Shown here in pieces: positions 1 through 7,722 of a DNA stretch of 14,376 nucleotides (the first letter of the stretch is position 1; each line of letters starts with the position of its first letter). The stretch is from Candidatus Intricatilinea gracilis (lineage in GTDB: Bacteria > Pseudomonadota > Gammaproteobacteria > Burkholderiales > Burkholderiaceae_C). Both the position numbers and the translations under genes were made by a program. The notes beneath the pieces are model-generated. The model saw only the letters and a program-made list of their open reading frames with translations, had not been told where the DNA came from and made no database searches. The DNA is taken from NCBI GenBank assembly GCA_016702605.1, contig JADJDQ010000010.1, positions 1 through 14,376 of the forward strand, in the 5' to 3' direction.

Positions 1-1508
1 GGCGAGGTCTTCGTCACCGACGACGGCGCCGGAGACCAGACCTGGACCTGGGCCACTACGAGCGCTTCATCACGACCAGGATGAAGCGCAGCAACAACTT
101 CACCAGCGGCCAGATCTACAAGACGGTGCTGGAGAAGGAGCGCCGCGGCGATTACCTCGGCAAGACGGTGCAGGTGATCCCGCACGTCACCAACGAGATC
201 CAGGCCTGGCCGCCGTCAGGCGCCGGCGCCGCCCGACAGCACCCCGGAGCCGGTGGACGTGGCGATCTGCGAGATTGGCGGCACGGTGGGTGATATCGAG
301 TCGCTGCCCTTCCTGTAGGCCGTGCGGCAGATGGCGCTCAAGCTCGGCCCCAACAACGCCGCCTTCGTGCACCTGACCTACGTGCCCTGGATCGCGGCGG
401 CCGGCGAGCTCAAGACCAAGCCGACCCAGCACACGGTGCCAGAAGATGCGCGAGATCGGCATCTAGCCCCGATGCTGCTCACGTGCCGACCGCCCCATCC
501 CGACGAGGAGCGCGAGAAGATCTGCCTGTTCACCAACGTGGCCCTGCACGGCGTGATCTCGGTGTGGGATGCCGACTCGATCTACAAGGTGCCGCGCATG
601 CTGCACGAGCAGGGCCTGGACGAGCTGGTCTGCATGAAGCTGCAGCTGTTCACCAAGCCGGCCAACCTCAAGCGCTGGGACCGGCTGGTGCCAGTGAGGG
701 AGTGAACCCGAAGGGCGAGGTGACCATCGCGATGGCGGGCAAGTACACCGAGCTGAGCGACAGCTACAAGTCGCTCAACGAGGCGCTGCGCCACGCCGGC
801 ATCCACCACCACGTCAAGGTCAACATCGAGTACGTCGACTCCGAGACGCTCACGCCCGAGACGGTCGGGCAGCTGGCGAAGTTCGACGCCATCCTGGTGC
901 CTGGCGGCTTCCGGCAAGCGCGGCATCGAGGGCAAGATCCTGGCGGCGCAGTACGCCCGCGAGCAGCGCATCCCCTACCTGGGTCTGCCTGGGCATGCAG
1001 GTGCCTACATCGAGTACGCCCGCCACATGGCTGGGCTGGAAGGTGCCAACTCCACCGAGTTCGAGCCCCAGGGCCCGCACCCGGTGATCGCGCTGATCGA
1101 CGATGGCAGACGCCGATGGCTCGATCCAGAAAGCGCGACGCCAACTCCGACCTCGGCGGCACGATGCGCCTGGGTGCGCAGAGCTCGGACGTCAAGCCCG
1201 GCACGATCGCGCACGGCATCTACGGCGATGTGGTCACCGAGCGCCACCGCCACCGCTACGAGGCCAACGAGAAGTACCTGGAGCGCCTGCAGCGCTCCGG
1301 CCTGGTGATCTCGGCGATCACTCAGCGCGAGAAGCTCACCGAGATGATCGAGCTGCCGCGCGAGGTGCACCCCTGGTTCGTCGGCGTGCAGTTCCACCCT
1401 GAGTTCAAGTCCACCCCCTGGGACGGTCACCCGCTGTTCATCGGGTACATCGACGCGGCGTTGAAGCATCAGGCCGCAACGCAAGCCGCAGCCAAGGCAG
1501 CCGTATGA
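1..1508 (+). CDS. pyrG: CTP synthase, 5'-partial and multiply frameshifted as sequenced
   Basis: CTP synthase makes CTP from UTP, ATP and glutamine in the cytoplasm. The window opens inside the N-terminal synthetase domain (GEVFVTDDGA, roughly residue 65 of the family). Recognisable blocks then follow in changing frames: KSNNFTSGQIYK-like, GGTVGDIESLPF, TKPTQHTV, IPDEEREK-like, YKVPRMLHEQGLD, then the glutamine amidotransferase domain with VGQLAKFDAILVPGG, the CLGMQ nucleophile region and FHPEFKSTPWDGHP near the end. Apparent indels lie near 34, 42, 205, 438, 480, 690, 910, 985, 1003, 1105 and 1132. A GAG to TAG change near 316 gives a stop in LPFLEAV. The last stretch, from about 1150 to the TGA at 1506-1508, is clean. 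The stop overlaps the kdsA start (ATGA, 1505-1508). I am confident of the identity. Whether the breaks are real or sequencing error cannot be decided here, but an essential gene broken this often suggests error. Confidence 0.9.
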
Positions 1509-2357
1509 AACTTTGCAGCTTCGAGGTCGGCCTGGACCGGCCCTTTTTCCTGATCGCCGGCACCTGCTCGATCGAGGGGCTGCAGATGTCCCTCGACGTC
1601 GCCGGCCAGCTCCAGGAAGTCTGCACCGCGCTGGGCATCCCGTTGATCACAAGGGGCTCCTTCGACAAGGCCAACCGCTCCTCGGGCAGCAGCCAGCGCG
1701 GCGTGGGCATCGACGCGGGCCTGAAGATCCTCGACGAGGTGCGCCGCCAGACCGGCCTGCCCGTCATCACCGACGTGCACGACGAGGCCCAGGTCGCCGA
1801 CGTCGCCAGCGTGGTGGACGTGCTGCAGACGCCCGGCTTCCTGTGCCGCCGACCGATTTCATCGCGCGGTGGCGATGTCGGGCCGTCCGGTGAACATCAA
1901 GAAGGGCCAGTTCCTCGCCCTGGGACACGAAGAACGTCATCGACAAGGCCCGCGCTGCCGCGAAGGAGGCCGGCCTGTCGGAGGACCGCTTCCTGGCCTG
2001 AGAGCGCGGCTGAGCTTTGGCTACAACAACCCGGTGGCCGACACGCTGACCAGCCCTGGCCGAGATGCGCAAGTCCGGCGCGCCGGTGGTGTTCGACGTG
2101 ACCCACTCAGTGCAAAAGCCCGGCGGCCTGGGCAACGTGAGCCGGCGGTGCCCGCGAGATGGTGCCGGTGCTGGCCCGTGCCGCGTGGCCGCGGGCGTGG
2201 CCGGACGTTCATGGAAACCCACCCGAGCCAGACAAGGCCTGGTCCGACGGGCCCAACGCGGTGCCGCTCAAGCACATGCGTGCGCTGCTGGAGCAGCTGG
2301 TGGCGCTGGACCGTGTCGTCAAGCAGCAACCGCTGCTGAGAATCACTTTCATGCTGA
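1505..2357 (+). CDS. kdsA: 2-dehydro-3-deoxyphosphooctonate aldolase (KDO-8-P synthase), frameshifted
   Basis: KdsA condenses phosphoenolpyruvate with arabinose-5-phosphate to make KDO-8-phosphate for lipopolysaccharide. The ATG at 1505 overlaps the pyrG stop. Frame 2 reads MKLCSFEVGLDRPFFLIAG, then SFDKANRSSGSS, LPVITDVHDEAQ and VVDVLQTPGFLCR. After shifts come SGRPVNIKKGQFLA, SFGYNN, GAPVVFDVTHSVQKPGG, a METHP block and DGPNAVPLKHM. A Cys in IAGTC corresponds to the metal-ligand Cys of the metal-dependent class. Indels are apparent near 1648, 1655, 1851, 1867, 1918, 2006, 2056, 2142, 2187 and 2337, and TGC has become TGA near 1998 in FLACERG. The stop is uncertain. Family length and a TGA at 2355-2357 just after ENHF favour that position. 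The uncorrected frame would continue to 2457. Several substitutions in the N-terminal motif (IAGTCSIEG where the family has IAGPCVIES) may also be errors. Confidence 0.88.
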
Positions 2358-2462
2358 CTCGGCCGGCTGCAACTTTGCACGGCCGATCGGCACGCCGACG
2401 CAGCGGTCACGCGCACCCCGGCGTCTTTGCGGCACCATGCGCGCAGTGAATTTTTGACACAA

Positions 2463-2467
2463 CAGGA
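2463..2467 (+). promoter_or_regulatory. Shine-Dalgarno of eno
   Basis: AGGAG lies 10 bases before the ATG at 2478. It supports this start, from which the protein begins MSAIVDIVGRE like other betaproteobacterial enolases. Confidence 0.75.
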
Positions 2468-2477
2468 GTCCCCCAAG

Positions 2478-3762
2478 ATGAGCGCCATCGTCGACATCGT
2501 CGGCCGCGAAGTTCTCGACAGCCGCGGCAATCCCACCGTCGAAGTCGATGTGACGCTTAGCGATGGATCGTTTGGTCGCGCGGGCGTTCCCAGCGGCGCC
2601 AGCACCGGCGGCTCACGAAGCCTGGGAAATGCGCGACAAGGACAAGGCCGTTTACTGCGGCAAGGGCGTCCCTCAAGGCCGTCGACAACGTGAACAAGGT
2701 CCTGGCGAAAGAGCTGGTTGGCTGGGAAGCTGTCGATCAGATCGGCATTGATCAGCGAATGATCGAGCTGGACGGGACCGCGAATAAGGGCAACCTGGGC
2801 GCGAACGCGATCCTGGGCGTGTCGCTGGCGGTGGCCAAGGCGGCCGCCTCCTACACGCAGCAACCGCTGTACCGCTACCTCGGCGGCCCCGGCGCCAATC
2901 TGCTGCCGGCCCCCATGATGAACATCGTCAATGGCGGCGCTCATGCCGACAATTCGGTCGATGTGCAAGAATTCATGGTCATGCCGCTCGGTTTTCAGCG
3001 CTTGCGCGACGCCCTGCGTTGCGGCTGCGAGATCTTCCATAAGCTGAAGGAAGTGCTGAAGGGACAGAAGCTGAACACAGCGGTCGGCGACGAGGGCGGA
3101 TTCGCCCCTGATCTGCCCAGCAACCGCGCGGCGCTCGACCTGATCGTCGAAGCCATCAGCAAAGCGGGTTACAAGCCGGGCGAGCAGGTCTTCATCGCGC
3201 TCGACGTGGCGGCCACCGAGTTCTTTGATTCGAATACCAAGAAGTACTCGATCGACGGCAAGCAGCTGGACTCGGCTGCCATGGTGGACTTCCTGGCCGA
3301 CTGGGTCGCCAACTACCCGATCTGCTCGATCGAAGACGGCTGCTCAGAGGACGACTGGGCAGGCTGGAAGCTGCTGACCGACCGCCTGGGCGACCGCGTC
3401 CAGCTGGTGGGCGACGACCTGTTCGTGACCAACACCGAGCGATTGCAGCGCGGCATCACGGACGGGATCGCGAACAGCATCCTAATCAAGGTCAACCAGA
3501 TTGGCACGTTGACCGAGACGATCGCCGCCATCCAACTGGCCCATCGCAATGGCTACACCAGCATTTCGAGCCATCGCAGCGGCGAGACCGAGGATTCGAC
3601 CATTGCCGACCTCGCGGTGGGCTTCGGCGCCGGCCAGATCAAGACCGGTTCGCTAGCCGCAGCGACCGCATGGCGAAGTACAACCAGCTCCTGCGCATCG
3701 AAGAAGACCTGGGCGACGTGGCGGTGTACCCGGGCCGCGCGGCCTTCTACAACCTGCGCTGA
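2478..3762 (+). CDS. eno: Enolase with three indels and an atypical core
   Basis: Enolase converts 2-phosphoglycerate to phosphoenolpyruvate in glycolysis and is also an RNA degradosome partner in many Proteobacteria. The ATG at 2478 has AGGAG at 2463-2467. Key blocks are DSRGNPTVE, PSGASTG, GDEGGFAPDL (catalytic Glu), ALDVAATEFF, SIEDG and GDDLFVTN (metal ligands), LIKVNQIGTLTET (catalytic Lys) and SHRSGETED. Extra bases near 2609 (G) and 2672 (C) and a missing C near 3657 break the frame. With these corrected the gene is 427 residues plus stop, the usual size. Between roughly residues 45 and 390 the sequence reads like planctomycete-type enolases (TGAHEA, LPAPMMNIVNGGAHADNSVD, ALRCGCEIFH, HRNGYTSISSH). 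The C-terminal tail (RSDRMAKYNQLLRIEEDLGD to AFYNLR) is typical of betaproteobacteria. Core GC is 52-57% in three hand-counted 60-base rows. Confidence 0.93.
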
Positions 3763-3769
3763 TCGGGCG

Positions 3770-3796
3770 CCAACGAGTCCAACGACTCCAACGACC
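3770..3796 (+). repeat. Three 9-bp direct repeats between eno and ftsB
   Basis: Three consecutive near-identical units, CCAACGAGT, CCAACGACT and CCAACGACC, fill most of the 35-bp gap from the eno stop to the ftsB ATG. They leave no recognisable Shine-Dalgarno for ftsB. The origin could be replication slippage. Confidence 0.85.
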
Positions 3797-3797
3797 C

Positions 3798-4073
3798 ATG
3801 CGCGGCGTCACCCTCGTCCTGGTTGCCCTGCTCGGCTATGTGCATGCCGAGCTGTGGTTCGGTCGCTCGGGGGTGCCGCGCGTGCTGGAGCTGCGCGCGC
3901 AGGTGGCCGAGCAGCAGGCGCTCAACGAGCAGGCCCGGGTGCGCAACGACCGCCTGCAGGCGGAAGTGACCGACCTGCAGACCGGGCGCGAGATCATCGA
4001 AGAAAAGGCCCGTGCCGAGCGCGGCATGGTCCGGCCGAACGAGCTGCTGGTGCAGTACACGCACGCGCGCTGA
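3798..4073 (+). CDS. ftsB: Cell division protein FtsB (septum formation initiator, DivIC family)
   Basis: FtsB is a small bitopic inner-membrane protein that joins FtsL and FtsQ in the divisome. The 91-residue product has a short cytoplasmic N-terminus and one hydrophobic segment at about residues 3-18 (VTLVLVALLGYVHAELWFG region). A coiled coil follows at about 28-65 (VLELRAQVAEQQALNEQ and onward, rich in heptad Leu/Val). It ends with the family block REIIEEKARAERGMVRPNE, in which the AR-x-E-x-GMV-x-PNE pattern is diagnostic. Its size matches the family and its position directly downstream of eno is the usual one in betaproteobacteria and gammaproteobacteria. The ATG at 3798 is the only plausible start. 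No clear ribosome-binding site is visible, so translation may depend on coupling to eno, 35 bases upstream. No indels are apparent in this gene. Confidence 0.93.
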   Translation: MRGVTLVLVALLGYVHAELWFGRSGVPRVLELRAQVAEQQALNEQARVRNDRLQAEVTDLQTGREIIEEKARAERGMVRPNELLVQYTHAR

Positions 4074-4085
4074 GGTGCGGCAGGC

Positions 4086-4110
4086 GGCGGGTCCGGCCGG
4101 GCGGACCGCC
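4086..4110. terminator. GC-rich hairpin between convergent ftsB and the c-di-GMP gene
   Basis: GGCGGGTCCG (4086-4095) pairs with CGGACCGCC (4102-4110), with one bulged G and a 6-nt loop. It sits in the 55-bp gap between two converging genes, so it could stop transcription from both sides. No T-run follows on either strand, so an intrinsic terminator is unproven. Confidence 0.35.
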
Positions 4111-4128
4111 AGCGGTTCACTCGCCCGG

Positions 4129-6346
4129 TCAGGCCGGCTCGTGCGACCGGTGCGCCAGCAGCGCGTTGAACTGCGGGGCCGGCACCGGGCGCGAGAAGAG
4201 GTAGCCCTGGCCGTAGTCGCAGACCGCCGCTTGCAGCAGGGCGCGCTGCGCCTCGGTCTCGACGCCCTCGGCCACCACCTTCAGGGAAGCTTGTGCGCCA
4301 TCATCACGATGCCTTCGCAGAGCGCCAGGTCCGGCGACGCGGGCTTCAGGTTGCTCACAAAGGAGCGGTCGATCTTGATGTAGTCGATGTCCAGCCGGTT
4401 CAGGTAGGCCAGCGACGAGTAGCCGGTGCCGAAGTCGTCCAGCGCCACCTGCACCCCCGCATCCCGAAAGCGCAGCAGCTGCCGCGTCACCTCCGGGCCG
4501 GCCTTCATCAGCAGGCCCTCGGTGATCTCCACGACGACGCAGGAACCGTCCACGCCCAGCGAGCGCAGGTGGTGCAGCCACGCCGAGAGGGCCAACCGGC
4601 CGTTCTCGAACTGCAGCGGCGAGACGTTGATGCTGACCTGGAAGTCAGGCGCTCCCGGCGCCAGCCAGCCGCCTGGCGGGCCGCCTCATGGAAGACCCAG
4701 TCACCGATCTCATGGATCATCCCGGTGGATTCGGCCACCGGGATGAATTCGGCCGGGCTGATGAACCCCCGTTCCGGGTGCTTCCAGCGTAGCAGGGCCT
4801 CGGCCTTGTGCGCCTCGCCGCTGGCCAGGTCGACGATCGGCTGGTAGTACAGCTGCAGCTGCTGGTGGGACAGGGCGGCCCGCAGGTCGGTGATCAGGTG
4901 CATGCGCTCCTGGGCTGCCACCTGCATGGCCGGGGCGAAGTACTGCCCGCAGTTGCGCCCCTCGCGCTTGGCAGCGTACATCGCCTGGTCGACGTTGCGC
5001 AGCAGGTCTTCGGTCGATGAAGCGTCGTTCGGGTAGAAGGTGACGCGCCCACGCTGCCCGTCACGTAGACCAGGTCCGAGCCGAGGCGGAAGGGCTGCGA
5101 TACGGTCTTGAGCACGTCGTGCACCACCCGGGTGACCGAGGTGGGGTCAGCCACGTCGCCCAGCAGGATCATGAATTCGTCGCCGCCCAGGCGCGCCACC
5201 GTGTCGACTTCACGCACGCACAGGCGCAGCCGCTGCGCCGCCTCCTGCAGCAGCACGTCGCCCCAGGCGGTATCGAGCGAGTCGTTGACTTCCTTGAACT
5301 GGTCGAGGTCGAGCATCAGCAGCGCGGCGGGGTGGCCGCTGCGGTCGCTGACCATCTCGCGCTGCAGCCGGTCGAGGAACATGTGCCGGTTCGGCAGCCC
5401 GGTGAGGGCGTCGTAGTTGGCCTGCTGCCAGATCAGGTCCTGGGCGCTCTTCTTGTCGGTGACGTCGGCAACGCTGCCCACCATCCGGACGGGCCGGCCG
5501 TTGGCGTCGCGCTCGACCACCCGTCCCCGGTCGAGCACCCAGATCATGCTGCCGTCCTTGCGGCGCATGCGGTGCTCATGCTGGTAGTCCCGGATCCCCT
5601 CCAGGCAATCGCCCAGGGCCTGGTTGATCTCGTCGGCGTCTTCTTCGAGCAGGCATGCAGGAAGTCGGCCAGCGTGCCGCTCAACTCGTCGGCCTCGTAG
5701 CCGAAAGAGGTCGCACCAGCGCTGGCCGAGCGTGAGCCGGCCGCTGCCCAGGTGCCAGTCCCAGACGGCATCACCGGTGGCTTCCATCGCGTGCCGCAGG
5801 CGCCGCTCCTTTCTCCTCCACGCGCAGCTGGGCTTCGCGCAGGTCGGTGATGTCGTGGGCGATCACGAGGATGCGCGGGCGGCCGTCCGGCCCGGCGAAG
5901 GGCTTCTTGATCGACTTGAAGTAGCTCGTTCGTCCGGTCCTGGCGTCGCGCGACTCCTCGTAGACGATCTCCGTCTCGCCGCGGGCCATGATGTCCTGCA
6001 CGTTCTGGCGGAAGGCCTCGGCCATCTCGGGCGGGCAGCCGAAGTCGCCATCGTGCTTGCCGACCATCGCCTCCGGCGTGCTGCCGTAGAAGCGGGCCAC
6101 CGGTGCGTTGGTCAGCAGGAAGTTGCCGTCCTGGTCCTTCAGGATGATGAGGTCCGGACTCTCGTCGAGCACCGTGCGCAGCAGGGCGGACTGTTCCTGC
6201 AGATCCGCCTCGACCTGCTGCAGCCGCTCGGCGAGGCGGTCAACCCGTGCCCATGCCGAGGCCTCGTCGCCGTTGGACGAGCTCGCCGCGGTGTCGATGC
6301 ACTGGCGCAGGGCCTGCAGGCTCAGGGAGGCGGTGGTCTCGTTCAT
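4129..6346 (-). CDS. PAS-PAS-GGDEF-EAL cyclic-di-GMP turnover protein, frameshifted
   Basis: Predicted to make and/or degrade cyclic di-GMP in response to a PAS-sensed signal. In order, it has a helical N-terminus (about 1-50), PAS 1 (about 55-175, SPDLIILKDQDGNFL, ending VIAHDITDLREAQ), PAS 2 (DAVWDWHLGSGRLTLGQRW to VADVTDKK, with a PAC-like RRKDGSMIWVLDRG), GGDEF (DALTGLPNR, RLGGDEFMIL) and EAL (KAEALLRWKHP, DDFGTGYSSLAY, IKIDRSFV, VVAEGVET, QGYLFSRPV). Both signature motifs and the EAL metal and catalytic blocks are intact, so a bifunctional enzyme is possible. No transmembrane segment or receiver domain is seen. The reading frame is broken near 4285, 4600-4670, 5047, 5655, 5705 and 5808. 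Each break is explained by a small indel, and the blocks join into one protein of about 740 residues. The start at ATG 6346 gives MNETTAS; no good ribosome-binding site precedes it. An in-frame GTG at 6490 would add 48 residues. Confidence 0.88.
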
Positions 6347-6351
6347 GGTCG

Positions 6352-6387
6352 GGTGGGCGCGGGGGGCGCGGGGGGCGCGGGGGGCGC
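6352..6387. repeat. GC-only 9-bp tandem repeat upstream of the GGDEF-EAL gene
   Basis: Three perfect GGGGGGCGC units at 6361-6387 are preceded by one imperfect unit (GGTGGGCGC, 6352-6360). The array begins 5 bases upstream of the ATG (6346) on the minus strand, where a ribosome-binding site would be. If translation began at the upstream GTG (6490), the array would encode Ala-Pro-Arg repeats. Copy number could vary by slippage without changing that frame. Confidence 0.85.
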
Positions 6388-6539
6388 AGTGAAACAGCTT
6401 TCCGCTGTATCGGTGCGCTTTCTTGCAGATCGAGGGCCGCCGGCCGGCGCTTTGCGTGACGAATTTCCCTGGCTCCCTCGCGCACTGCACGGCCTGCCGT
6501 GGCGGGCGCTGCCCGGGTAAGTCCTGGGTCAGGAAGGTC

Positions 6540-6569
6540 TTGCGGTTTTCCGATTTTCAGTCCGACAAT
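6540..6569 (+). promoter_or_regulatory. Candidate sigma-70 promoter of the ABC transport operon
   Basis: TTGCGG (6540-6545) and GACAAT (6564-6569), separated by 18 bp, lie about 50 bases before the first permease ATG. This short stretch is more AT-rich than its surroundings. Both hexamers deviate from consensus, and the call rests on position and spacing only. Confidence 0.4.
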
Positions 6570-6578
6570 AGGACTGAA
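6556..6578. promoter_or_regulatory. Inverted repeat, possible operator over the -10 region
   Basis: TTCAGTCC (6556-6563) and GGACTGAA (6571-6578) are perfect 8-bp inverted arms around a 7-bp centre, GACAATA, which contains the candidate -10 box. A dimeric repressor bound here would block the operon promoter. No regulator gene is in the window, so the binding protein is unknown. Confidence 0.5.
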
Positions 6579-6619
6579 TGGCCAAGTAACGGCTCCATCG
6601 TTCTCACCGCCTTGCCGCC

Positions 6620-7589
6620 ATGTCCCTGCCCCGCCTGTCCCAGCAAGCCATCGTCAGCGCCCTGTTCGTGCTGCTCTTCACCGGGCTGGCCGTGGCGCTG
6701 CCGGGCTTTCGCCAGGTCGACAACCTGCTCACGCTGGTGCAGAACGTGTCCATCCTGGGCATACTCGGCCTGGGCATGGCGGTGATCGTGATCGGCCGCG
6801 GGGTGGACCTGTCGATGATCGCGGCGCTGTGCATCCCGCCCGCGCTGCTGCTGCAGTTGGTGGGGGATGGACACGGCATCGCCTTCTCGTTGGCCGCAGC
6901 CATCGCACTCACGGTGGCCTTCGGTGCGCTCCACGGCTGGCTGATCGCCTACGCCGAGGTGCCGGCGCTGTTCGTCACGCTGGCCAGCGGGCTTTTCCTG
7001 GCCGGGCTGGGGCAGGCCTTCTTCTTCCAGCTGGAAACCGTGCAGTGGCCGCAGGCCTTGGATGTGATCGCCTCGGTGGGGCGCGGGCGCCTGCTGGGCG
7101 TGCCGGCCTCGGTCTGGATGCTGGGCGTCAACGTGCTGCTGATGGCTGCGTACCTGCGCTGGTTCACGCTCGGCGCCTATGTACGCGATGGGCGACAACC
7201 CGCAGGGCGCACGCACCGCCGGCATCCCGACGCGGCCGATGCTGGTGCTGCAGTACCTGTCCTCGGCGCTGATTGCCGCCCTTGCCGGGCTGGTGCTGGC
7301 GGCTTCGCTGGGCAGCCTGTCCACCCGCATCTTCAACTCGACGCTGATCTACGACGTGATCCTGGTGGTGGTGCTGGGCGGTATCGGCCTGTCCGGCGGG
7401 CGTGGCGGCGTGGGCAACGTGCTGATCGGCACCCTGCTGATCGGCACCCTGCTCAACGGCCTGACGATCCTGGACGTGGGCTACTCGGTGCAGAACCTGG
7501 TCAAGGGCCTGGTGCTGCTGGCCGCGATCGTGATCGACACGCTGCTCAACCCGCGCAACGAAGAGACCGCCCAGCAGGGCGACATATGA
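6620..7589 (+). CDS. Sugar ABC transporter permease 1 (CUT2/BPD_transp_2), one frameshift
   Basis: Inner-membrane permease of the RbsC/YtfT/XylH-type family, which moves monosaccharides into the cytoplasm. Hydrophobic segments fill the protein. Family landmarks are NLLTLVQNVSILGILGLGMA, the GRGVDLSMIAAL block (family G-G-x-DLSVGS) and the cytoplasmic loop motif GGIGLSGGRGGV. The frame changes from 2 to 3 near 7180-7188. The expected reading is GAYVYAMGDNPQGARTAGI, and the DNA TATGTACGCG lacks two bases (most simply GT from TATGTGTACGCG). With these restored the protein is 323 residues, the usual size. It ends at TGA 7587-7589. It starts at ATG 6620, the first in-frame start after the candidate promoter, with no clear Shine-Dalgarno. 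It is the first gene of a five-gene operon and probably forms a heterodimer with the permease domain encoded from 8731. The substrate is unknown. Confidence 0.88.
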
Positions 7590-7592
7590 CCA

Positions 7593-7683
7593 CCCCCTGC
7601 GCGCTTCGCGCGCACCCTCAAGGGGGCACCGCCGACGGCCCGGCAAAGCCGGATCCGTGGCGGTTGCTGGATCCCGCACCCCT
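7593..7683. repeat. REP-like palindromic intergenic element
   Basis: The 133-bp gap between permease 1 and the binding protein holds nested palindromes. An outer CCCCCT (7593-7598) pairs with AGGGGG (7621-7626). Inside it TGCGCGC-TTC-GCGCGCA (7598-7614) forms a stem. A second hairpin CCGGC-AAA-GCCGG lies at 7640-7652, followed by two GGATCC copies (7651-7656, 7669-7674). This resembles the dispersed elements I remember from Burkholderiales intergenic regions. It could stabilise or partly terminate the transcript ahead of the binding-protein gene. Whether it is repeated elsewhere in this genome cannot be seen here. Confidence 0.6.
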
Positions 7684-7710
7684 GTCACGCGCGCACTGGC
7701 GCCATCCATG

Positions 7711-7715
7711 AGGAG
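7711..7715 (+). promoter_or_regulatory. Shine-Dalgarno of the binding-protein gene
   Basis: AGGAG is followed by 7 bases and then ATG at 7723 (a second ATG is at 7726). It fixes the start here, directly before the signal peptide, rather than at upstream in-frame codons such as 7657 that would add a non-signal leader. Confidence 0.8.
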
Positions 7716-7722
7716 ACCTGTG

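Noticed and set aside
2454..2459. TTGACA resembling a -35 box just before eno
   Set aside because: No -10 element lies at proper spacing before the eno ATG at 2478. The region there is the Shine-Dalgarno and start.
2357..2477. Possible small gene between kdsA and eno, where some Burkholderiales carry a short ORF
   Set aside because: No start with a ribosome-binding site and no recognisable protein is present in these 120 bases. The open frame is the read-through of the frameshifted kdsA.
6352..6387. CRISPR-like repeat array
   Set aside because: The 9-bp units are contiguous with no spacers and no cas genes are in the window, so it is a simple tandem repeat.
6347..6490. 48-residue N-terminal extension of the GGDEF-EAL protein from GTG 6490, including Ala-Pro-Arg repeats
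   Set aside because: The GTG has only a weak purine stretch a few bases upstream, and the extension has no family counterpart. ATG 6346 is preferred, although its own ribosome-binding site is also poor, so this stays open.
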